Shown piece after piece: positions 9,711-18,528 of a DNA stretch of 64,000 nt; positions within the stretch are counted from its first letter, which is position 1; every line of letters begins with the position of its first letter. The notes under the pieces were generated by a model. That model was not told the DNA's origin. It made no database searches and worked only from the letters and a program-made list of their open reading frames with translations. The stretch is from assembly GCF_963676285.1 (NCBI RefSeq), contig NZ_OY781063.1, forward strand, positions 1,612,001 to 1,676,000, in the 5' to 3' direction. This DNA comes from an uncultured Sphaerochaeta sp. Lineage in GTDB: Bacteria; Spirochaetota; Spirochaetia; Sphaerochaetales; Sphaerochaetaceae. Position numbers and translations under genes: made by a program.

Positions 9711-10247
9711 TTACAAGAGACCTTCTTGCTTCAGCTGTCTTCGATACTGCTCTCTCCAAGAGTTAAAGAGAAGCTTCACTTCTTCACTTTTATAATCTGC
9801 ATAGGTCCAGGGAAAGCTTTTAAACTGCTTGTTTGCATACAGCAAGGTAAGTTCAGCATAGATGCCTTCAGATAATGGAATACGATGGGCACGATTTTTG
9901 GTAGTGGCAAGAACGAGATTGGCCTGACTCAGCAATCCAGGGTCCAGATTCACTCTCCTCCCACCATTCTGGGTAAATTCCGCCTCCAAGGCATTGGTCT
10001 CTCGTTTAATTGAAGATAGCCGGGACGGATCGATGAGATGGGCAAAGCTCAGATAAAACCGCAAGGGTTTTCCTCCCATCTCATCGTCATAGTAATCGGT
10101 ATACGTAAAGAAACTGGGCTCTGTACTATCCAAGATAGGCCCATACCGCTCAATAAGGCGCTCCTTCACGAGAGAAATCATTTCCTGCTGTGAAACCAAC
10201 ACCCCCATCACCAACCGATGGGGCAGGAAACCCTGCTCCCTACCCAT
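9711..10247 (-). CDS. DUF4416 family protein
   Basis: A 178-residue protein resembling the uncharacterised DUF4416 family: a conserved start (HRLVMGVLVSQ), then FTYTDYYDDEMGG, a central NLDPGLLSQANLVLATTKNRAHRI core split across two strands, and a C-terminal FPWTYADYKSEEV followed by FNSWREQYRRQL. No enzymatic role is established for the family. The ATG at 10247 lies one base after the stop of the DAHP synthase fusion (TGACATG), so translation is probably coupled; the frame stays open further upstream but would overlap the previous gene deeply. Confidence 0.75.
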   Translation of the reverse strand: MGREQGFLPHRLVMGVLVSQQEMISLVKERLIERYGPILDSTEPSFFTYTDYYDDEMGGKPLRFYLSFAHLIDPSRLSSIKRETNALEAEFTQNGGRRVNLDPGLLSQANLVLATTKNRAHRIPLSEGIYAELTLLYANKQFKSFPWTYADYKSEEVKLLFNSWREQYRRQLKQEGLL

Positions 10248-10248
10248 G

Positions 10249-12159
10249 TCAGAGTGTGCTGGAATAGGTCCCCAGGACCCGAATCGAGTGGCAAATGCCA
10301 CCAAGCTCTTCAAGTGCAACCTTGAACGCACCTTCCTCCCCAAGCTCCGTCTCCACGAAGAAGGAATACTCCCATGGCTTTCCAGGGATAGGACGGCTTT
10401 CCAGTTTTTTCATATTCAAGCCATGCTTGGTAAGCACCAGGAGGGCTTGGAAGAGAGATCCTGGGCGATCGGGAACAGTGAAACGTAAGGAAGCACGATT
10501 GACCTGGCTGGCAGACCGGAACACACTGCTTCGCTCTTCACGGCAAATGATGTAGAAACGGGTATAGTTGCTGGAGTTGCTTTCAATAGCCTCGTCAAGG
10601 ACCTCAAGCCCATGTACCTTGGCCGCAGGAAGGCCGGCAATGGCTGCTTTATGAGTCTCACCACACTCTTTTACATAGGCTACTGCACCGGCGGTGTCGA
10701 AGAAGGGTATTGCCTTGGCGTGTGCCATCTCCTTTGCAAGGTAGTCAGTACACTGTGCAAGCCCCTGCGGGTGTGAGTAGATTTCCTTGATGCCCTCCTT
10801 CTTGGCCCCATGGAGTGCAATGAGATTGTGGATTATCCTGATCTGCTGCTCTCCCACAACCTCGATACCTGGATGTCTATCCAGAAGGTCCAAATTTTCA
10901 TACAGCGTACCACCCAAGGTATTCTCCATGGGAATCATGCCATAGGAAGCTTTGCCTTCCATGACTGCCTCGAAGACATCCGCAAAACCTGTACAGGGAA
11001 GCACCTTGGTACTTTCATCGAAGGCTCGCTGGATTGCAAGTTCGCTGTAAGCCCCTCTCTCTCCTTGAAAGGCAACCACCAACTGGTCCTTCTCCAGAAC
11101 CTGTTCCTTTGTATGGGAAACCGTAATGGAGGCAAGGCGAGGGATACGTTCCAATGACTTTCCCACCACTGAACTCAGTGCCTGGATGTCTCGCATCAAC
11201 TTCTCAAACTGGGAAGGATAGAGGGATTGTGGACCATCACTGAAGGCTTTCTCAGGATGATTGTGTACTTCAACGATCAAACCAGAGGCTCCACTGGCAA
11301 CCAATGCCAGGCTCATCGGGGAAACCATGTCCCTCACCCCTGTTGCATGGCTTGGATCGCCGATGACCGGCAAGTGGGTCATCTTCTGCACCATGGGGAT
11401 TGCTGAGATATCGAGAGTATTCCTTGTAGCCCGTTCATAGGTACGAATTCCTCGTTCGCATAGAACCACCTGGTCGGTACCACTGCTCATCAGGTATTCA
11501 GCGGCCATCAGCCACTCCTCAATGGTGGCGCACAGTCCTCGCTTCAGGAGAACCGGCATCCCGGTCTTGCCTACAGCCTTGAGAAGTTCAAAATTCTGCA
11601 TATTCCTTGCCCCAATCTGGAACATGTCAATGTACTTTGCCATCATTGGTGCATCAGAAGGGTTCACAATTTCACTGGTTATCGGCATACCAAATTTTTC
11701 ACCAGCTTCCTTGAGGTACTGCAGTCCCTCTTCTCCCAAACCCTGGAAGGCATAGGGGCTGGTTCTTGGCTTGAATGCGCCTCCCCTGAGAATGACAGCA
11801 CCCGCTTCTCGTACTGACTCAGCAATGCTCATGATCTGCTCACGTGATTCTATTGCACAGGGGCCGGCAAAAATGGCAATACGGTTTCCACCAATCTTCA
11901 CCTTGCCAACGGACACAATGGTGTCCTCTTTCTTCAGTTCCCTTGAAGCAAGTTTATACGGTTTGCTGATGGGTACCACACTGGCCACTCCCTCAAGCAT
12001 CTCCACTTCCCTGATATCAACGGTACTTTGGCCCACCGCACCAAAAACAGTTTCTTCCTGTCCAATGATTTCTTTGACGGTGTAGCCCTTTTCAACAAGG
12101 AAGGATCTGATTGCTTCCTTCTGTGTGTCACCAATGTTCTTTTGCAGTACGATTATCAT
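10249..12159 (-). CDS. DAHP synthase / prephenate dehydratase fusion
   Basis: A 636-residue bifunctional enzyme. Residues 1-340 form a type I-beta DAHP synthase: an N-terminal ferredoxin-like regulatory domain, then the barrel with FAGPCAIESREQ, LRGGAFKPRTSPY, RGIRTYE and DPSHATG motifs; it condenses PEP and erythrose 4-phosphate in the first shikimate step. From about residue 362 it continues as prephenate dehydratase (AFQGERGAYSELA, SNSSNYTRFYII) ending in an ACT domain with the phenylalanine-binding ESRP motif. It therefore combines the first step of aromatic biosynthesis with the step committing to phenylalanine, with no chorismate mutase domain between. It heads a minus-strand gene run with DUF4416. 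Confidence 0.93.
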   Translation of the reverse strand: MIIVLQKNIGDTQKEAIRSFLVEKGYTVKEIIGQEETVFGAVGQSTVDIREVEMLEGVASVVPISKPYKLASRELKKEDTIVSVGKVKIGGNRIAIFAGPCAIESREQIMSIAESVREAGAVILRGGAFKPRTSPYAFQGLGEEGLQYLKEAGEKFGMPITSEIVNPSDAPMMAKYIDMFQIGARNMQNFELLKAVGKTGMPVLLKRGLCATIEEWLMAAEYLMSSGTDQVVLCERGIRTYERATRNTLDISAIPMVQKMTHLPVIGDPSHATGVRDMVSPMSLALVASGASGLIVEVHNHPEKAFSDGPQSLYPSQFEKLMRDIQALSSVVGKSLERIPRLASITVSHTKEQVLEKDQLVVAFQGERGAYSELAIQRAFDESTKVLPCTGFADVFEAVMEGKASYGMIPMENTLGGTLYENLDLLDRHPGIEVVGEQQIRIIHNLIALHGAKKEGIKEIYSHPQGLAQCTDYLAKEMAHAKAIPFFDTAGAVAYVKECGETHKAAIAGLPAAKVHGLEVLDEAIESNSSNYTRFYIICREERSSVFRSASQVNRASLRFTVPDRPGSLFQALLVLTKHGLNMKKLESRPIPGKPWEYSFFVETELGEEGAFKVALEELGGICHSIRVLGTYSSTL

Positions 12160-12237
12160 GAAAATACGCTAGAGTGTAATAGTAAAAAGGTCAAGTAATC
12201 ATTGCCTATTTTGCCTTTCCATGGTAGGAGAATGCCT

Positions 12238-12900
12238 ATGAATGATGCATATTGGGATTCAGTTTTTACGCTATTCAAACAAGCAATTGAGAAAGAGGGT
12301 GGTATTCTACCCTCAGTTTCGGTAATTGCAGAGAGGGAGAATAACCCATTTCGGGTGCTAATAGCTACCATCATTTCACTGAGAACCAAGGATGAGGTAA
12401 CCCTCGATGCAAGCACAAAACTCTTTTCGCTTGCAAAGGACCCAGAGAGTATGCTCAATCTCAGTGAAGAGGAAATCCAGAAGGCCATCTACCCATCAGG
12501 GTTCTATAAGACAAAAGCAAGGAATATCAGGGCCATCAGTAAAATACTCCTTGAACAATATGGGGGAGTTGTCCCAAACGACCAATCATTATTACTCTCC
12601 CTCCCTGGGGTAGGCATAAAAACTGCAAACCTCACCCTCAACCTAGGATTCCAGGTTGAGGCCATCTGCGTGGATTGTCATGTCCATCAGATTGCAAACC
12701 GAATGGGATGGGTGGAGACAAAAACCCCTGAGCAGACTGAGAAAGAACTCATGGTCATCATGCCAAGAAGGTTCTGGATTCCTCTCAATGAACTATTGGT
12801 GCGATATGGACAGCTCATATGTACACCAATCAGCCCATTCTGCAGCAAATGCCCTGAGGCGGAACACTGCCCGAAAATTGGTGTAAAGCGTAGTCGTTAA
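12238..12900 (+). CDS. nth: endonuclease III
   Basis: A 220-residue base-excision DNA glycosylase/AP lyase. The helix-hairpin-helix LPGVGIKTAN contains the catalytic lysine, and the catalytic aspartate lies in CVDCHVHQIANRMG. The C-terminal [4Fe-4S] loop has the canonical spacing C-x6-C-x2-C-x5-C (CTPISPFCSKCPEAEHC). The ATG at 12238 is chosen because TAGGAG is 7 bases upstream; the ATG at 12232 is too close to it. It is divergent from the DAHP synthase fusion and its stop overlaps that of metF by 3 bases. Confidence 0.95.
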   Translation: MNDAYWDSVFTLFKQAIEKEGGILPSVSVIAERENNPFRVLIATIISLRTKDEVTLDASTKLFSLAKDPESMLNLSEEEIQKAIYPSGFYKTKARNIRAISKILLEQYGGVVPNDQSLLLSLPGVGIKTANLTLNLGFQVEAICVDCHVHQIANRMGWVETKTPEQTEKELMVIMPRRFWIPLNELLVRYGQLICTPISPFCSKCPEAEHCPKIGVKRSR

Positions 12901-13850
12901 AACACTTCCCTGACAATCTTGGCTACCCTGTCCGCCTTCCCAAGGGTGTAGAAATGAACACCGGGAACATCATGGGCGAGCAGATCCTTTGATTGCTTGA
13001 TGCACCAATATTCCCCAATTTCCCTGATTTCAGCGAGCTTTGTTGCGCCATTCAACAGAGAAACGAGCTCATCGGGAAAATCGACATGGAACGTCTGGGG
13101 AATGGTGGCAAGATCTCTCTTACTGCCGATGGGCTTAATACCCGGAATGATGGGCACATTGATGCCTTCCTTCCTACAGGCATCAACAAAGCGATAGTAC
13201 ACACTATTATCAAAGAACATCTGTGTGACAATATACTGGGCACCACTGTCCACCTTCTTCTTCAACATCTGGATATCATAGGTGAGGTTTGGGGCTTCTC
13301 CATGCTTCTCCGGATAGCCTGCAACACCAGTGCAGAAATGGGTTTTTTGAGCATTCTGGAGTTGTTCATCAAGATAAATACCCTCATTGAGGCGAGCAAT
13401 CTGGGTTACCAAGTCACTTGAGTGATCATATCCACCTTTTACCGGTACGAATCGCTTCACCCCATTTGGAGGATCTCCTCTCAGGGCAAGGATATTCTCG
13501 ATACCCAGGAAATTGAGCTCCACCAAGGCATCCTCAAGCTGGTCAGCATCCATTCCCCCACAGATCAGGTGTGCTACTACTGGAATCTGGAATGTATACT
13601 GGATCAAGGCTGAAAGTGCAACAGTACCAGGCCTCTTATGCACGGTTCGCCGCTCCAGAAGCCCATCTTCCCTTTCCACATAGACCACCTCCTGCTGGTG
13701 GTTGGTCACATTGATGTATGCCGGATCAAATTCACTGAGCGTACGCACAGATTCCAGAAGGGTTTGGACATCTCCGCCCTTCAAAGGGGGAACCAGTTCA
13801 AAGGTAAACAGGGGTTTCTTTGCCTCATTGAGGATATCGATTACTTGCAT
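12897..13850 (-). CDS. metF: 5,10-methylenetetrahydrofolate reductase
   Basis: A 317-residue FAD-dependent TIM-barrel enzyme making 5-methyl-THF, the methyl donor for MetH. Family features include the N-terminal FTFELVPPLKGGDV with the catalytic Glu, HLICGG, LALRGDPP and AQYIVTQMFFDN. It starts 4 bases after the metH stop (TGA-AGGC-ATG), the AGGC serving as part of its ribosome site, so it is the last gene of the HcyBio-metH operon and is co-translated with metH. Confidence 0.96.
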   Translation of the reverse strand: MQVIDILNEAKKPLFTFELVPPLKGGDVQTLLESVRTLSEFDPAYINVTNHQQEVVYVEREDGLLERRTVHKRPGTVALSALIQYTFQIPVVAHLICGGMDADQLEDALVELNFLGIENILALRGDPPNGVKRFVPVKGGYDHSSDLVTQIARLNEGIYLDEQLQNAQKTHFCTGVAGYPEKHGEAPNLTYDIQMLKKKVDSGAQYIVTQMFFDNSVYYRFVDACRKEGINVPIIPGIKPIGSKRDLATIPQTFHVDFPDELVSLLNGATKLAEIREIGEYWCIKQSKDLLAHDVPGVHFYTLGKADRVAKIVREVF

Positions 13851-13854
13851 GCCT

Positions 13855-16800
13855 TCAGTATTCCATACCACTGAGGAGCGTGGCAAGCATCTGCCTATCA
13901 ATACTTTTTCGCTTTGCGTAGAGGGAAAGCTGTTCTTCGCTGACATGCTTGAGGGTAAAATACCGTAGATTCTCCCCTCCGATCAGCATCCCACATACAG
14001 AGGAGGGAGGATCCATGGCAAAACTTTCAGTAAGCTGTACCCCGATTCTCTCAGTCGCATCAAGCAAACTGAAGAGGGTACCCTTCTCACTATGGTCATT
14101 CCAAGAAGGATATCCTGGGGCTGGACGGAGGTAGGATGTGAGGCTCTCTCCCCACATGGAGACAATCAACTGCTGCGCTTTCTCTGCAAGTGCTTCGGCA
14201 AGGCGGTCGGCAAGAAGTTTAACAGAGAGATGCCGCATGGTATCTCCCCGCTCCTCCAGCTCCTTGAGATAGGGAGCCAAGAAAAGGGAACTGGTGGTTA
14301 CAAACAACCCGACCGTATCTTCTTTCGCAATCATATCAGCAATACAGAGGCCACTCTTCTCGTCACGCAGGAAGTAGAAGGTCTTATTGCCCACCTGTAC
14401 CGACAACCGGTCGCTCTTGGCTGGGAATACCCCATAGACAATCCTGCATCCTTGCTCAAAGAGAAGACGGACCTTCTCCTCTTCCAGAAGCGCTTTCGCT
14501 TGTTTGATGAGTCTTACTCCCTCTTCACTGGCAGGAGGAACCTTCCATGCAGCACAATACATGTTCCAGTTGATGAGCTCCAGCAAATCAGAGAGGGGAA
14601 TATCTCTCAGCGTATTCACCCCATAGGTTTTTGCCTTCGTTCCCACGCTCTTTTGCTCACTGATTTCCAAGGAGGAAGCATATCCAACAGCAACAGAGGA
14701 ATGCTTCACCTCTTTTGCATCCTGATGGTCCTCCCTAAGTTGGCGATAGCGCTCATCTACTTCATGAAAGAATGTAAGGCGGTTGGGACCTACCACCTCA
14801 TTGGCCGCCAAGGCCATGGCAGAGGCATCCTTTGTCTGGATGACAGGATTCGAGTACCGTACCGAAAGCTTCACCGCTGTATGCAGCTCACTGGTGGTTG
14901 CCCCTCCCACAAAGATGGGGATGTTGGAGCCCCTCTCCTCGAAAAGGGAGATGACCCCCTCCATCTCCTTCAGGGATGGTGTGATCAAACCACTCAGACC
15001 TACGATGTCTGCCTGGTATTTGATGGCTGCATCATAAATATCTACTGACGGAACCATTACTCCGAGGTCAATGACTTCAAAGCCATTGCAGGTAAGAATC
15101 AGTGCAACAATATTCTTGCCGATATCATGCACATCGCCCTTGACCGTAGCAAGGACAGCAATCTTCTTTTGATTGCCTGTTTCATGCAAGTTCTTCTCTA
15201 AATAGGCAGTAATGCGAGGCTGGAGGATATCAACCGCAATCTTCATCGTCCTCGCACTCCTCACCACCTGGGGAAGGAACAGCTTCCCCTTTCCAAAGAG
15301 ACGACCCACCTCCTTCATGCCATCCATCAAGGGGCCTTCCACCAAGGAGAGTGGATTCTCTTCTTTCACTGCCTCAAGGTCCTGGGAAAGATAGGTATGA
15401 TCCCCAGAGACCACTGCATCATAGAGCCGATCAGAAGCGCTTCGCTCAGAGCGAGGAGCCGTCTTCTTCTTGGGTGTATCCTCACTCTGCATGGTCAAGG
15501 CAAGATTGATGAGTTCAGCCCTGATATCTGCCAGATCTCCCCCCTCTGCCATAAGAGCATGTTCAATGGTGGAACGTACATCCTTGTTCAATGTTTGAAC
15601 ATCAATGAGACCTGAAGGATTGATGATTGCCATATCAAGGTCAGCCAGCTCCAACAAGAGGGCATGCATAGCAGAACGGAGTGCATCATTTCCACGGAAG
15701 GAGAAGGAAAGATTGCTCACCCCTCCGCTGGTATGGCAACGCGGATAGAGCCGCTTAAGTTCCCGGGTGGCAAGAATGAAATCCCGGGCATAGGTATCGT
15801 GCTCTTCTATCCCGGTTGCAATAGAAAGGACATTGGCATCGAATATAATATCCTCATCCCTGATCCCTGCCTTACTGAGCAGGGAATAGCTCCTCTTTGC
15901 TATGGCAATCTTACGTTCATAGGTAGCAGCCTGTCCCTCCTCATCAAACAACATGACCACCATTGCATGACCATAGCGGGCAATATGCTTGGCATGGGAA
16001 ATGAAGGTTTCCTCTCCCTCTTTCAGGCTGATTGAGTTAACGATTCCTCGTCCCTGGACTTCTCCCAGTGCGGAGGAGACAACCTCCCAATCAGAGGAGT
16101 CGATCATGATTGCTGCCTTTGCCACTGAGGGATCACTCGCGATATAGCGTAAGAAGTTCTTCATACTCTTCTCTGCATCAAGCATGGATGCATCCATACA
16201 GAGATCCAAGACAGAAGAGCCATGGGCTACTTGCTCCCGGGCAATCTGGAGAGCCTCTTCCCACTTTTCTTCCTTGATCAGGCGGGCAAACTTTCTCGAA
16301 CCTGCCACATTGGTTCTCTCTCCAACTATAAGCAGTTCACCCTCTTTCTCCTTCACAACATCCATCCCACTCAGGGCTAGGGAAGAAGTTATCCTAGGCA
16401 GCTGCCGAACCACAGCCTGAACAGAGGCTTCCTTCAATGCCTTGATGTGAACAGGGGTGGTACCACAACATCCACCGAGAATGTTCAGATACCCTTTCTG
16501 CAGGGCAGGGGAAAGATCTTTTGCCATCTGCTGTGCCTGCAGCTGATAATTTCCTTCCTTGTCCGGGAATCCTGCATTGGGGTGGGCACTGACATAGAAG
16601 GGACAGAGCCCGGAGAGTTTCTCGATAAGAGGAAGCATCTCATTCGGCCCGGTGGAACAGTTGAGTCCTAGACTGAAAAGGGGAAAGGGTGCAAGGCTTG
16701 CCACAAAGGCCTCAAGGGTCTGCCCACTGAGTGTCCTTCCACTCTGGTCACTGAAGGTTACACTTACCATCAGAGGAATGGTCCTCTGTTGTGCTTCCAT

Positions 16801-17376
16801 CTCCTGTAGACATGCAATGATGGCACTTTTTGCCACCAAGGTATCAAATACTGTTTCAATGAGGAGGAGGTCTACCCCTCCTTGGAGCAGTGAACGGACT
16901 TGTTCACGGTACATCTCCAGGAAAGAGGAAAAGTCTTTTTGTCGAAATGCAGGGTCTTCCACCTTCTCAGAGAAGGAGAGGGAACGGTTGGTAGGACCAA
17001 TAACCCCTGCAACAAATGCATACCCGTCATGGGTTGCTTCATAGTCTGCAGCTGCTTCACGTGCTATTTCACAGGCAGCCAGGTTGATGGGTTCCACTTC
17101 TCCTGATAAGCCATACTCTGAAAGATTGAAAGCATTTGCGCAGAAGGTGTTGGTCTCGATGATGTCAGCACCGGAGGATAAGTACTCTTGGTGTATCTGA
17201 TAAATGACATCACCCCTACTGAGGTTGAGAAATTCATTACAGCCAGGTGCCGAAACATCCTCCAAGGTATAATCCTCAACCTGCAATCCCTGCTTTTGGA
17301 TCATAGTACCCATAGCTCCATCCAGGAGCACGATTCTCTTTTCAAGCAACACCTGCAAGTATTCTCTTCTATTCAT
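13855..17376 (-). CDS. metH: cobalamin-dependent methionine synthase
   Basis: A full-length 1173-residue four-module enzyme. Residues 1-320 are the homocysteine module with zinc ligands in GLNCSTGP (Cys about 238) and GGCCG (about 302-303). Residues 340-610 are the pterin-binding barrel (VGERTNVAGSRKF). The cap and B12 domain follow, with the cobalt-ligand motif DVHDIGKN near residue 749. The C-terminal activation domain (from about 890) binds SAM for reductive reactivation (RPAPGYPSWNDHSEK). The ATG at 17376 is preceded by GGAGGTAGG. Only one base separates it from the UPF0280 gene upstream, tying methionine synthesis to the sulfide-based homocysteine genes. Confidence 0.97.
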   Translation of the reverse strand: MNRREYLQVLLEKRIVLLDGAMGTMIQKQGLQVEDYTLEDVSAPGCNEFLNLSRGDVIYQIHQEYLSSGADIIETNTFCANAFNLSEYGLSGEVEPINLAACEIAREAAADYEATHDGYAFVAGVIGPTNRSLSFSEKVEDPAFRQKDFSSFLEMYREQVRSLLQGGVDLLLIETVFDTLVAKSAIIACLQEMEAQQRTIPLMVSVTFSDQSGRTLSGQTLEAFVASLAPFPLFSLGLNCSTGPNEMLPLIEKLSGLCPFYVSAHPNAGFPDKEGNYQLQAQQMAKDLSPALQKGYLNILGGCCGTTPVHIKALKEASVQAVVRQLPRITSSLALSGMDVVKEKEGELLIVGERTNVAGSRKFARLIKEEKWEEALQIAREQVAHGSSVLDLCMDASMLDAEKSMKNFLRYIASDPSVAKAAIMIDSSDWEVVSSALGEVQGRGIVNSISLKEGEETFISHAKHIARYGHAMVVMLFDEEGQAATYERKIAIAKRSYSLLSKAGIRDEDIIFDANVLSIATGIEEHDTYARDFILATRELKRLYPRCHTSGGVSNLSFSFRGNDALRSAMHALLLELADLDMAIINPSGLIDVQTLNKDVRSTIEHALMAEGGDLADIRAELINLALTMQSEDTPKKKTAPRSERSASDRLYDAVVSGDHTYLSQDLEAVKEENPLSLVEGPLMDGMKEVGRLFGKGKLFLPQVVRSARTMKIAVDILQPRITAYLEKNLHETGNQKKIAVLATVKGDVHDIGKNIVALILTCNGFEVIDLGVMVPSVDIYDAAIKYQADIVGLSGLITPSLKEMEGVISLFEERGSNIPIFVGGATTSELHTAVKLSVRYSNPVIQTKDASAMALAANEVVGPNRLTFFHEVDERYRQLREDHQDAKEVKHSSVAVGYASSLEISEQKSVGTKAKTYGVNTLRDIPLSDLLELINWNMYCAAWKVPPASEEGVRLIKQAKALLEEEKVRLLFEQGCRIVYGVFPAKSDRLSVQVGNKTFYFLRDEKSGLCIADMIAKEDTVGLFVTTSSLFLAPYLKELEERGDTMRHLSVKLLADRLAEALAEKAQQLIVSMWGESLTSYLRPAPGYPSWNDHSEKGTLFSLLDATERIGVQLTESFAMDPPSSVCGMLIGGENLRYFTLKHVSEEQLSLYAKRKSIDRQMLATLLSGMEY

Positions 17377-17377
17377 G

Positions 17378-18112
17378 TTAGGTACCTACCTCCAAATGGC
17401 CACCAACGGCCAACGTGTCTTCAAATACTACTACAGCGGAGAGAACTTCTTCCTGCCTTGTAAGCGCTTCGCACACCTTCCTCACATCCTCTTTACTGGA
17501 GACACGGTTGCAGTATGCAGTCGCATACGCATCCGCAAGTGCAGCATCTTTGCATGCAACCATAACAGCATCAGCCTTACCGAAACTTATTGAGTGCCCA
17601 ATCTTTCCCGAGCTGGTACAGACTCCCATGGGACCATAGGAAGGATCAACAATGATGGAAAGATTCCCTGAAAGAGGACTTGTTGGTGAGAAAATCTGTA
17701 CAGAGATAGGTTTTAGGACATCGATATACAAATCACCACCATTTTCAACAACAATCTCCGAGAGACCAAACTGGTCCTTGAGATGCCTTCCAATGCGCTC
17801 GGCGATTGCCCCCGCCACACTGGAAAAAGGGCCAGTGCCTGAACGTTCCCCTGCATCAAACATGCTCTTTAAAAGAGCAGACAAGGCTCCCTTCGGTTTC
17901 AAGGGAACAAAGCTGGTAAACAGCTGAGGGTCCCCATAGTCGAGAAGCTCCCTTCTCAACCGTCTTAACATGGTTGTCGTTTCAGCCTGTAGGGAGTTCT
18001 TATCGGCATTCCCCTGGTACCCAACCCACACATCACTCTCTCCAATAGAAAGGGAGAATGAAGAGAAACGGGTAGACCCCATGCTCTGGCGATAGGCTCT
18101 CCTCTGGTACAA
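17378..18112 (-). CDS. UPF0280 (COG2122, ApbE-like) protein
   Basis: A 244-residue member of the UPF0280/COG2122 family, distantly related to the flavinyl transferase ApbE. Family motifs are GPFSSVAGAIAE, VENGGDLYI, CTSSGKIGHS, FGKADAVMV and ALADAYATAYCNR. In Methanosarcina the COG2122 protein has been linked genetically to homocysteine formation from sulfide, matching its place here between the HcyBio genes and metH. The start appears to be TTG at 18112: the product then begins with the family-typical YQRRAYR, and GGGAGG sits just upstream. An ATG ten codons later (18082) is the alternative. Confidence 0.88.
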   Translation of the reverse strand: MYQRRAYRQSMGSTRFSSFSLSIGESDVWVGYQGNADKNSLQAETTTMLRRLRRELLDYGDPQLFTSFVPLKPKGALSALLKSMFDAGERSGTGPFSSVAGAIAERIGRHLKDQFGLSEIVVENGGDLYIDVLKPISVQIFSPTSPLSGNLSIIVDPSYGPMGVCTSSGKIGHSISFGKADAVMVACKDAALADAYATAYCNRVSSKEDVRKVCEALTRQEEVLSAVVVFEDTLAVGGHLEVGT

Positions 18113-18114
18113 TC

Positions 18115-18528
18115 CTAGGCCTCCCGTTCGTGTGATACCTCAAACAGGCGCATTGGACAGGCATGGACACAGAGCCCACACACAACACAATGTGATACAT
18201 CAAATTGCAGCTTTGCCTCAGAATCCATCCATAAGGCACCGGAGGAACAGACAGCCGTGCAAGCACCGCAGTCAATACACCCATCCTGGTTGAAGAGCAG
18301 CTCCTTGACCATCTCAGAGACAACAACCCCGATCTCTCCGAGATAAATAACACTCGCATCCAAGTCTTGCTCGGTTCCACTCAACTCAACAATGAGCTTG
18401 CCTCCACGACCACTGGCAACATCAGCGTTAAGGATGTTGATGTCCACATCGTAGGATCGGGCAAGCTTGCTTACAATAGGTTGCTCCACCAAGGTGGGAG
18501 AGAATCGCAAGGCATATCGCTTTTTCAT
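18115..18528 (-). CDS. NIL-domain ferredoxin (homocysteine biosynthesis partner, MA1822-like)
   Basis: 137 residues: an N-terminal NIL domain (about 1-75), the small ligand-binding fold also found in methionine ABC transporters, followed by a two-cluster bacterial ferredoxin with CIDCGACTAVC and CVVCGLCVHACP. It resembles Methanosarcina MA1822, which acts with MA1821 in converting aspartate semialdehyde and sulfide to homocysteine, presumably supplying electrons. The ATG overlaps the stop of the HcyBio gene (ATGA), and only two bases separate its stop from the next start codon, so the three genes are tightly coupled. Confidence 0.92.
   Translation of the reverse strand: MKKRYALRFSPTLVEQPIVSKLARSYDVDINILNADVASGRGGKLIVELSGTEQDLDASVIYLGEIGVVVSEMVKELLFNQDGCIDCGACTAVCSSGALWMDSEAKLQFDVSHCVVCGLCVHACPMRLFEVSHEREA

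Noticed and set aside
14092..15048. Plus-strand open frame of 318 codons across metH
   Set aside because: Antisense to the conserved B12-binding part of metH; the composition is that of a frame shadow.
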